Positions 25,333 to 33,632 of a stretch of DNA of 64,000 nt are shown here, piece by piece. The first letter of the stretch is position 1; each line of letters begins with the position of its first letter. The stretch covers positions 1-64,000 of the forward strand of contig NZ_NFHT01000007.1 of the NCBI RefSeq assembly GCF_002161445.1. The letters run 5' to 3'. This stretch comes from Alistipes sp. An66 (GTDB lineage: Bacteria > Bacteroidota > Bacteroidia > Bacteroidales > Rikenellaceae). The position numbers and the translations under genes were made by a program. The notes beneath the pieces were generated by a model. It ran no database searches, had not been told where the DNA came from, and was given only the letters and a program-made list of their open reading frames with translations.

Positions 25333-25887
25333 ATGGAAACGGAACAGGAATACATCATCACCGTATTTTCGGAAAACAAGGTCGGTCTGTTGAGCCAGAT
25401 CACCACGGTTTTCACCTGCCGCAACGTCAACATCGAGAGCCTGACCACCTCGGAGTCGGCCTTGCAGGGCATCCACAAGTTCACGATCGTCGTGCGGACC
25501 ACACCCGAGAGCGTGGAGAAGGTCGTGCGGCAGGTCGAGAAGAAGATCGACGTGCTGAAAACCTTCGTCTACACCCCCGACGAGGTCGTGCAGCAGGAGA
25601 TCGCCCTCTACAAGGTGACGCGCAGCAGCAGCGTCGAACAGCTCGTCCGCAGGCACAACGTCCGGATCCTGGAGGTCGACGCCGACTACATCGTCGTCGA
25701 GAAGACCGGCCACAAGAGCGAAACCCAGGAGCTGTTCCGCCTGTTGCAGCCCTACGGCGTGCAGCAGTTCGTGCGCAGCGGCACGGTGGCCGTCATCAAA
25801 TCGCGGCGCGAGTTGCTGAACGAGTATCTCGAAGAGTTGGAGAAGATGCGGAAAAACCCGGAGCAGGTGCTCCGGCAGGAGGAGTGA
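25333..25887 (+). CDS. ilvN: Acetolactate synthase, small regulatory subunit
   Basis: A 184-aa partner of IlvB. The N-terminal ACT domain (about 8-80) reads YIITVFSENKVGLLSQITTVFTCRNVNIESLT and binds the feedback inhibitor valine in the family. The C-terminal domain (EIALYKVTR; AVIKSRRELLNEYLEELEKM) matches the small-subunit C-terminus. Together they form the holoenzyme. The following 93-nt gap before ilvC shows no terminator. Confidence 0.95.
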   Translation: METEQEYIITVFSENKVGLLSQITTVFTCRNVNIESLTTSESALQGIHKFTIVVRTTPESVEKVVRQVEKKIDVLKTFVYTPDEVVQQEIALYKVTRSSSVEQLVRRHNVRILEVDADYIVVEKTGHKSETQELFRLLQPYGVQQFVRSGTVAVIKSRRELLNEYLEELEKMRKNPEQVLRQEE

Positions 25888-25980
25888 ATCCTGCCCCGGA
25901 CCACAGGTGACGGGCCACGGACAACAAATTCCACCTCCCCCGAAACAGACATTCACAAACAAACCAAAACGTATAGAACT

Positions 25981-27027
25981 ATGGCACAGATCAATTTCGG
26001 CGGCGTCGAAGAGAACGTCGTAACCCGTGAAGAGTTTCCTCTGGAAAAAGCACGCGAGGTCCTCAAGGACGAAACCATTGCCGTCATCGGCTACGGCGTG
26101 CAGGGCCCCGGGCAGTCGCTCAACCTGCGCGACAACGGCTTCCGCGTGATCGTCGGACAGCGCAAGGGCTCGAAGAGCTGGGACAAGGCCGTCGCCGACG
26201 GCTGGGTGCCGGGCGAGACGCTCTTCGAGATCGAAGAGGCCGCCGAGCGCGGTACGATCATCCAGTACCTGCTCTCCGACGCCGGGCAGATCGCCGTATG
26301 GCCCACGATCAAGAAGCACCTCACCCCGGGCAAGGCGCTCTACTTCTCGCACGGATTCGGCATCACCTACAAGGAGCGCACGGGCATCGTCCCGCCGGCC
26401 GACGTCGACGTCATCCTGATCGCCCCGAAGGGCTCGGGCACGTCGCTGCGCCGCATGTTCCTCCAGGGCCGCGGTCTGAATTCCAGCTACGCCGTCTTCC
26501 AGGACGCCACGGGACGCGCCATGGAGCGTGTGATCGCCCTCGGCATCGGCGTCGGCTCGGGCTACCTCTTCGAGACCGACTTCCAGCGCGAGGTCTACTC
26601 CGACCTCACGGGTGAGCGCGGCACGCTGATGGGCGCCATCCAGGGCATCTTCGCCGCCCAGTACGACACGCTGCGCGCTCACGGACACACCCCCTCGGAG
26701 GCCTTCAACGAGACCATCGAGGAGCTCACGCAGTCGCTCATGCCGCTCGTCGCCGAGAACGGAATGGACTGGATGTACGCCAACTGCTCGACTACGGCGC
26801 AGCGCGGCGCCCTCGACTGGTGGAAGCGCTTCCGCGACGCCACGAAGCCCGTCTTCGAGGAGCTCTACGAGAGCGTCCGCAGCGGCAACGAGGCCCAAAT
26901 CTCGATCGACTCCAACAGCAAGCCCGACTACCGCACGAAGCTCAACGAGGAGCTGCGCGAGATGCGCGAAAGCGAGATGTGGCAGGCCGGAGCCGTCGTC
27001 CGCAAACTCCGTCCCGAGAACAACTGA
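25981..27027 (+). CDS. ilvC: Ketol-acid reductoisomerase
   Basis: A 348-aa enzyme converting acetolactate or acetohydroxybutyrate to the dihydroxy acids. The Rossmann fingerprint IAVIGYGVQGPGQSLNLRD lies near residue 37, and the cofactor-specificity loop reads VGQRKGSKSWDKA. The knotted C-terminal domain has TLMGAIQGIFAAQYDTL and CSTTAQRGALDWW. The start MAQINFGGVEENV is typical for Bacteroidota. Confidence 0.97.
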   Translation: MAQINFGGVEENVVTREEFPLEKAREVLKDETIAVIGYGVQGPGQSLNLRDNGFRVIVGQRKGSKSWDKAVADGWVPGETLFEIEEAAERGTIIQYLLSDAGQIAVWPTIKKHLTPGKALYFSHGFGITYKERTGIVPPADVDVILIAPKGSGTSLRRMFLQGRGLNSSYAVFQDATGRAMERVIALGIGVGSGYLFETDFQREVYSDLTGERGTLMGAIQGIFAAQYDTLRAHGHTPSEAFNETIEELTQSLMPLVAENGMDWMYANCSTTAQRGALDWWKRFRDATKPVFEELYESVRSGNEAQISIDSNSKPDYRTKLNEELREMRESEMWQAGAVVRKLRPENN

Positions 27028-27048
27028 ACAGCTAACAACCGATAACGT

Positions 27049-28725
27049 ATGTGTGGATTCGTAGGATTGTTCGACATCCGGCAACCGTCGGATGCGTTGC
27101 GCACCCAGGTGCTGAAAATGTCGAAGCAGATTCGCCACCGCGGCCCCGACTGGTCGGGAATCTACTGCGGCGAGCGGGCGATTCTTTCGCACGAACGGCT
27201 CTCGATCGTCGACCCCCAGTCGGGGCGTCAACCCCTGTACAGCCGCGACGGAAAACTCGTCCTGGCCGTCAACGGGGAGATTTACAACCATCAGGAGATC
27301 CGCGCCGAACTGGCCGGAGCGTACGAATTCCTGACCGGATCCGACTGTGAGGTCATCCTCCCGCTCTACCAGAAACTCGGAATCGGACTGCTCGAAAGGA
27401 TCAGCGGCATCTTCGCCTTCGCGCTCTACGACATCGAGCGCGACGAGTACCTGATCGCCCGCGACCCGATCGGCGTCATCCCGCTCTACATCGGCTGGGA
27501 CCGCGACGAGCAGTTCTACGTCGCCTCGGAGTTGAAGGCCCTCGAAGGGGTCTGCACCACGATCCAGCCCTTCCTGCCGGGACACTACTGGTCGTCGAAG
27601 GAGGGGCGGATGATCCGCTGGTACCAGCGCGACTGGTTCGAATACGACGCCGTGAAGGAGAACCCGGCCGACATCGCCGCGCTCCGCACGGCGCTCGAAG
27701 AGGCCGTGAAGCGGCAGCTGATGTCCGACGTCCCGTACGGCGTGCTGTTGTCGGGAGGTCTCGACTCGTCGATCATCTCGGCCGTGGCCAAGAAGTTCGC
27801 CGACCGCCGCGTCGAGAGCGGCGGCCGCGAGGAGGCCTGGTGGCCGCAGCTGCACTCCTTCGCCGTGGGGCTGGCCGGATCGCCCGACCTGGCCGCGGCG
27901 CGCAAGGTCGCCGACCACATCGGAACGGTCCACCACGAGATCCACTACACGATTCAGGAGGGTCTGGACGCCATCCGCGACGTGATCTACTACATCGAGA
28001 CCTACGACGTGACCACGGTCCGCGCCTCGACGCCGATGTACCTGCTGGCGCGGGTCATCAAGTCGATGGGCATCAAGATGGTCCTCTCGGGCGAGGGCGC
28101 CGACGAGATCTTCGGCGGCTACCTCTACTTCCACAAGGCGCCCGATGCACGGGCCTTCCACGAGGAGACCGTACGCAAGATCGGACGGCTGCACCTCTAC
28201 GACTGCCTCCGCGCAAACAAGTCGCTCGCCGCATGGGGCGTCGAGGGGCGCGTGCCGTTCCTCGACAAGGAGTTCCTCGACGTGGCCATGCGCCTGAACC
28301 CCGCGGCGAAGATGGCCGGAAAGGGCCGCATCGAGAAGTGGGTGCTCCGCAAGGTCTTCGAGGAGATGCTCCCCGAAGAGATCGTCTGGCGGCAGAAGGA
28401 GCAGTTCTCCGACGGCGTGGGTTACGGCTGGATCGACACCTTGAAGCGGATCACCTCCGAGGCGGTTTCGGACCGCGAGATGGAGCATGCCGCCGAGCGG
28501 TTCCCCGTCAACCCGCCGCAGAACAAGGAGGAGTACTACTACCGTTCGATCTTCGAGGAGCACTTCCCCTCGCAGACCGCCGCGGCGTGCGTGCCCTCGG
28601 TGCCGTCGGTGGCGTGCAGCACGGCCGAGGCGCTGGCCTGGGACCAGTCGTTCGCCAACTGCAACGACCCCTCGGGACGCGCCGTGCTGGGCGTGCACAA
28701 CACCGACCTCACGCACGAAATCTGA
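27049..28725 (+). CDS. asnB: Asparagine synthetase B (glutamine-hydrolysing)
   Basis: A 558-aa enzyme making asparagine from aspartate, glutamine and ATP. The N-terminal class II glutaminase starts with the catalytic Cys2 (MCGFVGLFD) and has HRGPDWSG. The synthetase domain carries the PP-loop LLSGGLDSSII (about residue 234) and LSGEGADEIFGGYLYF. It lies 21 nt after ilvC with no terminator between them and one after it, so it is the last gene of the ilv operon and presumably shares its attenuator. Confidence 0.96.
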   Translation: MCGFVGLFDIRQPSDALRTQVLKMSKQIRHRGPDWSGIYCGERAILSHERLSIVDPQSGRQPLYSRDGKLVLAVNGEIYNHQEIRAELAGAYEFLTGSDCEVILPLYQKLGIGLLERISGIFAFALYDIERDEYLIARDPIGVIPLYIGWDRDEQFYVASELKALEGVCTTIQPFLPGHYWSSKEGRMIRWYQRDWFEYDAVKENPADIAALRTALEEAVKRQLMSDVPYGVLLSGGLDSSIISAVAKKFADRRVESGGREEAWWPQLHSFAVGLAGSPDLAAARKVADHIGTVHHEIHYTIQEGLDAIRDVIYYIETYDVTTVRASTPMYLLARVIKSMGIKMVLSGEGADEIFGGYLYFHKAPDARAFHEETVRKIGRLHLYDCLRANKSLAAWGVEGRVPFLDKEFLDVAMRLNPAAKMAGKGRIEKWVLRKVFEEMLPEEIVWRQKEQFSDGVGYGWIDTLKRITSEAVSDREMEHAAERFPVNPPQNKEEYYYRSIFEEHFPSQTAAACVPSVPSVACSTAEALAWDQSFANCNDPSGRAVLGVHNTDLTHEI

Positions 28726-28766
28726 CCCTCACAGAAGAGCCGGGAGCGAACGATCCCTCCCCAAAA

Positions 28767-28802
28767 AAGGCCGACGGTATCCATCCCGCCGGCCTTCTCT
28801 TT
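28767..28802 (+). terminator. Terminator of the ilv-asnB operon
   Basis: AAGGCCG...CGGCCTT stem with additional inner pairs, followed by CTCTTTTG. Confidence 0.75.
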
Positions 28803-28933
28803 TGCTCCGCCACGCCGCCTCGCCGCCACGTCATGTTCCGCCCTCCCTGTTCCACGACACCACCCGCCTTGCCTCGCAACACCCCGCCACGTTCCGCGGA
28901 GGTCGGCAAACCCGCACTTGCGCCCTTTTCGGA

Positions 28934-28963
28934 TTGCCAATGCCGGAAAAATCGTTATCTTTG
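28934..28963 (+). promoter_or_regulatory. Promoter of the ROK kinase-manA operon
   Basis: TTG (28934-28936), 19-bp spacer, TATCTTTG (28956-28963), with the ATG 38 nt downstream. Confidence 0.7.
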
Positions 28964-29001
28964 CAGGATAGGAACCCCGAACAATCCAACCACAACCTGA
29001 T

Positions 29002-30108
29002 ATGTACAGTCACGACAACCGGGTGGTCATCACCCTCGACGCCGGCGGCACGAACTTCGTATTCGGTGCCATGCAGGCCAACCAGTTCATCGTCGAACCC
29101 ATCACCATGCCCTCGCATGCCGACAATCTGGACGAGTGTCTCGCCACGATGGTCGACGGATTCCGGCAGGTCATCGCCCGGCTCCCGGAGAAGCCCGTCG
29201 CCATCAGCTTCGCGTTCCCCGGTCCGGCCGACTATCCGAACGGCATCATCGGCGGCTATCTGCCTAACTTCCCGTCGTTCCGCGACGGCGTGGCCCTGGG
29301 CCCGTTCCTCGAAGCGACGTTCGGCATCCCGGTCTTCATCAACAACGACGGCGACCTGTTCGCCTACGGCGAGGCCCTGGGCGGCGCCCTGCCCGAGGTC
29401 AATGCCCGGCTCGAAGCCCTCAACAGCCCGAAACGCTACAAAAACCTGCTGGGCTACACCTTCGGAACGGGATTCGGCATCGGCATCGTGGTCGATAACC
29501 GACTGAACCGCGGCGACAACTCGTGCGTCGAGACCTTCTGTCTGAAACACAAGAAATTTCCCGATGTGATCGTCGAGGATGGCGTGGCCGTGCGGGCCAT
29601 CAAGCGAGTCTACGGCGAACGGAGCGGCAACCCCGACCACGGGCTCGAACCGAAGGATATCTGCGAAATCGCCGACGGCACGCGCCCCGGAGATCAGGAG
29701 GCCGCACGGCAGGCCTTTGCGGAGTTCGGCGAGGTGGCCGGCGACGCCATGGCCACGGCCGTGACGCTCATCGACGGGCTGATCGTCATCGGCGGCGGTA
29801 TCACGGCGGCCCGGAAGTGGATCATGCCGAGCCTGTTCAAGGAGCTGCGGTCGAAGATCCGCCAGCTCAACGGAAACGAACTCAACCGCGTGCAGATGAA
29901 GGTCTACGATCTGGACGACGAGTCGGAGTTCCGCGCATTCGCACGCGGAGACCGCCGCACGCTGAAAGTCTACGGCACGGACCGCTATGTGGCCTACGAC
30001 CCGCAGAAACGCATCGGCGTGACGATCTCCAAACTGGGCGCCAGCCGGGCCATCTCGGTCGGCGCCTATGCCTTCGCATTGAGTCAACTGGACGCACAAA
30101 ACGCATAA
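29002..30108 (+). CDS. ROK-family sugar kinase
   Basis: A 368-aa ROK-fold protein without a DNA-binding domain, hence a kinase rather than a regulator. The phosphate-binding loop ITLDAGGTNFVFG is at the N-terminus, the catalytic Asp is in INNDGDLFAYGEA, and a second nucleotide loop reads IVIGGGITAARKW. The usual ROK zinc motif CxCGxxGCxE is not present as such; SCVETFCLKHKK occupies that region. It is 6 nt upstream of manA, so the substrate may be mannose, glucose or another hexose feeding into fructose-6-phosphate. Substrate specificity cannot be read from the sequence. Confidence 0.82.
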   Translation: MYSHDNRVVITLDAGGTNFVFGAMQANQFIVEPITMPSHADNLDECLATMVDGFRQVIARLPEKPVAISFAFPGPADYPNGIIGGYLPNFPSFRDGVALGPFLEATFGIPVFINNDGDLFAYGEALGGALPEVNARLEALNSPKRYKNLLGYTFGTGFGIGIVVDNRLNRGDNSCVETFCLKHKKFPDVIVEDGVAVRAIKRVYGERSGNPDHGLEPKDICEIADGTRPGDQEAARQAFAEFGEVAGDAMATAVTLIDGLIVIGGGITAARKWIMPSLFKELRSKIRQLNGNELNRVQMKVYDLDDESEFRAFARGDRRTLKVYGTDRYVAYDPQKRIGVTISKLGASRAISVGAYAFALSQLDAQNA

Positions 30109-30114
30109 CGAACC

Positions 30115-31080
30115 ATGTACAAGTTCCAACCGATTCTGAAATCCCTGATCTGGGGCGGCGAGAAGATCGCCCCCTACAAGGAGATCGCCACCGCACAGCA
30201 CAACATCGGCGAGAGCTGGGAGCTTTCGGGCGTCGAGGGCAACGAGTCCGTCGTGGCCGGGGGCCCCGAGGCGGGGACGAAACTCCCCGACCTGCTGGCC
30301 CGTCACGGCGCCGCGCTGCTGGGCAAAGCCAACTACGAACGTTTCGGCAACGAATTCCCGCTGCTGATCAAGTTCATCGACGCGCGTCAGGACCTCTCGA
30401 TCCAGGTGCATCCGAACGATGCGCTGGCATGGGAGCGCCACCGCTCGAAGGGCAAGACCGAGATGTGGTATGTCGTCTCGACCGACGAGGGTGCCCACCT
30501 GCTGTCGGGCTTCGCGAAGCAGGTAACCCCCGAAGAGTACGAAGCGAGCGTTGCGGACAACACCATCACCGACCTGCTGGCCCGGTATGCCATCCGTCCG
30601 GGGGATGTCTTCTACCTGCCGGCGGGGCGCGTGCACGCCATCGGCTCGGGGTCGTTCATCGCCGAGATCCAGCAGACCTCGAACATCACCTACCGAATCT
30701 ATGACTACGGGCGGGTGGGCGCCGACGGCAAGCCCCGCGAACTGCACACCGAGCAGGCCAAAGGGGCCATCGACTACACCGTGCTGCCCGACTACCGGAC
30801 GCACTACACGCCGTGCCGCGACACGCGGGTCGAACTGGTTGCGTGCCCCTACTTCACGACGTCGCTCTACGACCTGACCCGCGAGCAGACGCTCGACCTC
30901 TCGGCGCGGGATTCGTTCGTGGTGGTGATGTGCCTCGAAGGTCGCGGCACGCTGACCGACGAGCGCGGCGAGAGCGTTCCGGTGCATCAGGGCGAGACGG
31001 TGCTGGTTCCGGCCGCGGCACAGTCGCTGCGCATGACGCCCGACGGGAAGATGAAGCTCCTGACGAGCTGGATCGACTGA
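30115..31080 (+). CDS. manA: Mannose-6-phosphate isomerase, type I
   Basis: A 321-aa cupin-fold zinc enzyme interconverting mannose-6-phosphate and fructose-6-phosphate. Metal-binding and active-site motifs are present: LSIQVHPNDALAWE, KTEMWYVV and PAGRVHAIGSG. The short form (about 320 aa) is common in Bacteroidota. It is co-transcribed with the ROK kinase. Confidence 0.93.
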   Translation: MYKFQPILKSLIWGGEKIAPYKEIATAQHNIGESWELSGVEGNESVVAGGPEAGTKLPDLLARHGAALLGKANYERFGNEFPLLIKFIDARQDLSIQVHPNDALAWERHRSKGKTEMWYVVSTDEGAHLLSGFAKQVTPEEYEASVADNTITDLLARYAIRPGDVFYLPAGRVHAIGSGSFIAEIQQTSNITYRIYDYGRVGADGKPRELHTEQAKGAIDYTVLPDYRTHYTPCRDTRVELVACPYFTTSLYDLTREQTLDLSARDSFVVVMCLEGRGTLTDERGESVPVHQGETVLVPAAAQSLRMTPDGKMKLLTSWID

Positions 31081-31086
31081 CAACCG

Positions 31087-31151
31087 CCCCTTTAAGAAAG
31101 GGGTTTTAGGGGCGATGGAACGTTAAGGGGTTTCCGAATCAGTTCTGCGCT
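31087..31151 (+). repeat. Intergenic hairpin repeat, copy 1
   Basis: CCCCTTT-AAG-AAAGGGG (31087-31103), then TTTTAGGGGCGA, a variable stretch, and TTCTGCGCT (31143-31151). The 65-nt unit has a related 64-nt copy at 31266-31329 with a different stem sequence but the same layout. Both sit in the 318-bp gap after manA, which contains no gene. Confidence 0.55.
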
Positions 31152-31207
31152 TCGACCGTCGTATGCGGGTAAAGGCTGCGGAAACCGCTAATGGTTCAGC
31201 CGCACAT

Positions 31208-31236
31208 AAAAAGCCCCTTTAAAAAAGGGGCTTTTT
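31208..31236. terminator. Terminator after manA
   Basis: AAAAAGCCCCTTT and AAAGGGGCTTTTT arms, a strong symmetrical stem with A and T tails that works in both directions. Confidence 0.8.
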
Positions 31237-31265
31237 GCATCGTCAAAAAGCCCCGCAAAAACCGA

Positions 31266-31329
31266 CCGGCTTAAAAAGCCGGATTTAGGGGCGAAGGCCG
31301 GCTGAAAGGCCCGGATTCGGTTCTGCGCT
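31266..31329 (+). repeat. Intergenic hairpin repeat, copy 2
   Basis: CCGGCTT-AAA-AAGCCGG (31266-31282), then ATTTAGGGGCGA, a variable stretch, and TTCTGCGCT (31321-31329). Compared with copy 1 the stem differs at several positions on both arms, yet pairing is kept. Confidence 0.55.
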
Positions 31330-31347
31330 CCCGGTCCCGGAACAAAC

Positions 31348-31381
31348 AATAAAGGCTGCCCACCGCGGGGCAGCCTTTATT
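31348..31381 (-). terminator. Terminator of the left arm of the GAG locus
   Basis: AATAAAGGCTGCCC and GGGGCAGCCTTTATT form a 14-bp stem 18 nt beyond the minus-strand stop at 31399. Confidence 0.82.
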
Positions 31382-31398
31382 CGTATCAGCACGTCCGG

Positions 31399-33612
31399 TT
31401 ATTGAAGCGTCGAGCCGTAACCGGCATACGACGATCCGGGGATAAAGGTTCCGGTTTCCAAACTGAATGTACCACCGGCAAAAGGATCAGTCGATTCTCG
31501 GGTAACAGTAACAGTTGTTGAGCATGAAGTATCTTTATGATACATAGCCCAAGAATCATCGCTCTTCAAGCCATAGAAAATATTATTAGTAACATTCATT
31601 GCACTTGGCACTTCTGTTATCACATAGAAGCGGAACATATAGGCCGTTACACTATACCCATCTTGTGCCCAGAAAATATTATTCTGTACATCAAGTTGCT
31701 GGGCACCAGTCAGATTGATAAAACCGTTAGGTTGACCAATATAGTTAACAAACGTGTTATTAACCACACTTACCGACAGCTGGCTTGTCGAAGTTCCGCT
31801 CGTAGGCATAAAAATCAACGTTCCATTCGCCACATACTGCGGAGCATAAATATTATTATTCTCAACAATAATGCTTTGAGTATTAGCAGCAGCAGTAGCA
31901 TTGAAGTTAATCAACCGGGTTGCGCCGGCATCTTTCGATACCGAGAGTGAAATACGATTGTTCCTCACAAGGATATTTTTCACACTACTTGCTCCATTGC
32001 TAAAATACGACAATACCTTGTCAGCCACAGTATGCGAGATGTTGCAATCTTCCAACACCCAATTTGCATACTCTCCTGTCGTACTACCATAATTAAATAC
32101 ATAATTACCAGTCGATGCCGTAATATCGAGATTCTTGAAGATATAACCTACACCCGAAGCACCATTGAAGGATTGAATACCCGTAATTTCGAGTTTAGGT
32201 TTCACATTGCTGTAACGGCCGATGATAACCAAATCCGAGGTAGCGAGTTTCGGCAATGTAACAACAACATTCCCGTCTTTGGGATCAAGGAAATAAACGC
32301 CTTTGGTTGAAATAGTCGAAGTCTCCGTGATCAACTGAACATCAGGGGTAGTGCTGCTGTAAGTTACACCGCCAACCTCATATCCGGTTGTATAGTAGTC
32401 CACGGGAGCTACCAGCGTCCGGTTCTGCGCGGAAACAACATCGCTCACGCGGTCATCCAGGTAGGCCACCGCATAGATCGTATAGTCCGTTTCGCCGTCC
32501 AGATCCGAAACCGTTACGGTCGTACCCGAGCCTTCCGTACCGTCATCCAAGATCTCTTGGGCCGTCGGTGCCGATTCGTTCGACGGCCGGCAGATATACT
32601 TCCATGTCGTCGTATTCACAAGTTCCACATCAAACGTCAGTGTCGAGTGGGTTGCAGGCACATCCGTCGAGTTGTTTATCGTAATTCGCGGAGCCGTAGG
32701 ATCAATACCCGTGCTCTCGACCTGAATCTTCGCAATGCACGAATACTTGCCCGAGGAGGCCAGAATCGACACATCCTTCGCCGTGCTGGCCGTAGCCCGC
32801 GTAGGCGCCGGCGACGTAACGCTCAACGTGGCCGTCTTCATGTCATCCGCACCGGCTACCGGCTCCGACAACTCGACCGTCCAGCCTTCGGGAGCCGTCA
32901 GAATCCAGGTCTCCACACCGCGCATGTTGACCGTAAACTCCTTCGTTACGCCCATATCAAAGGACTGAACGTCTGTAATGACATTGCCCTCGCCATCCAC
33001 GATCTGGCAGAGGAAGCCCTTCACGATCGGGACATCCAGCACCTCGCCGTTCTGCATCACGATATGGAGCGAGTCGCCCACGACTTCCACCGTCTGGAAA
33101 AACTTGTCTTCGGTCGGCGTGTCCGTAATGGCGCTGACTTTGCTGCCATCGGCATAGGTCACATCGCGCCAGCCCTGGCCGTCGCCCAGATCCACCTGCC
33201 AGGAACCGTCGTCCGCAACCTGGAACGTCGGCGTCTTGCCATCCTCGGCTACCGCCTTCACATTCAGCGACTGCGGCTCGCCTCCGCCGATCGAATACTG
33301 CCACATTCCCGTCTCCTCATTGATCGAGACCACCGGCACCAATGCGTCGATATCGCTGACCAGCGTCAACTTCTTGCCGTCGGTCAGCGTGATGGTGCAT
33401 TTGCCGTCTTCATTCTTCACCTCGGAGACCGTCGCACCCGCATAGAGCGTCTGCAAGGCCTTGACATTGTCGTTCAGGGCATTGACCTGCGTTTCGAGGG
33501 CCTGCACCCGACTTTTCAGATCGTCGATCGCATCCCACAGGTCATCGTTGTTGTCGCACGACTGGAAAACGGCAGCCGCCGCGACGAATAACAGAATCAG
33601 ATACTTTTTCAT
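31399..33612 (-). CDS. DUF4988 lipoprotein with parallel beta-helix (DUF4957/DUF5123-like) C-terminus
   Basis: A 737-aa surface lipoprotein (lipobox QSC near residue 19). After a coiled coil (LKSRVQALETQVNALNDNVKALQ) come DUF4988-type beta modules, an Ig/Fn3-like domain (about 305-400: ITINNSTDVPATHSTLTFDVELV) and a C-terminal right-handed beta-helix-like region (about 415-737) rich in repeated Asn and Val (NILVRNNRISLSV, SIIVENNNIYAPQ, VQNNIFWAQDG). This fold is typical of polysaccharide lyases and binding proteins; no catalytic residue can be assigned. It is the last gene of the left arm of the GAG locus. The 3' half (31400-32380) is much AT-richer than the 5' half, suggesting a chimeric origin. 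Confidence 0.78.
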   Translation of the reverse strand: MKKYLILLFVAAAAVFQSCDNNDDLWDAIDDLKSRVQALETQVNALNDNVKALQTLYAGATVSEVKNEDGKCTITLTDGKKLTLVSDIDALVPVVSINEETGMWQYSIGGGEPQSLNVKAVAEDGKTPTFQVADDGSWQVDLGDGQGWRDVTYADGSKVSAITDTPTEDKFFQTVEVVGDSLHIVMQNGEVLDVPIVKGFLCQIVDGEGNVITDVQSFDMGVTKEFTVNMRGVETWILTAPEGWTVELSEPVAGADDMKTATLSVTSPAPTRATASTAKDVSILASSGKYSCIAKIQVESTGIDPTAPRITINNSTDVPATHSTLTFDVELVNTTTWKYICRPSNESAPTAQEILDDGTEGSGTTVTVSDLDGETDYTIYAVAYLDDRVSDVVSAQNRTLVAPVDYYTTGYEVGGVTYSSTTPDVQLITETSTISTKGVYFLDPKDGNVVVTLPKLATSDLVIIGRYSNVKPKLEITGIQSFNGASGVGYIFKNLDITASTGNYVFNYGSTTGEYANWVLEDCNISHTVADKVLSYFSNGASSVKNILVRNNRISLSVSKDAGATRLINFNATAAANTQSIIVENNNIYAPQYVANGTLIFMPTSGTSTSQLSVSVVNNTFVNYIGQPNGFINLTGAQQLDVQNNIFWAQDGYSVTAYMFRFYVITEVPSAMNVTNNIFYGLKSDDSWAMYHKDTSCSTTVTVTRESTDPFAGGTFSLETGTFIPGSSYAGYGSTLQ

Positions 33613-33632
33613 GGTCTATTGTGTGTTGTTAT

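Noticed and set aside
21951..25910. A 1319-codon open frame across ilvD, ilvB and ilvN
   Set aside because: It is the +1-shifted frame of real genes in high-GC DNA. Its product is Arg/Pro/His-rich with no domains, while the ilv frames are textbook proteins.
25324..28716. A 1130-codon minus-strand open frame opposite ilvN, ilvC and asnB
   Set aside because: Antisense shadow of GC-rich codons; composition (Val, Asp, Arg, Leu, His) and lack of motifs argue against coding.
31901..33591. Plus-strand open frames opposite the DUF4988 lipoprotein
   Set aside because: Antisense to a protein with a lipobox, coiled coil and clear beta modules; no support of their own.
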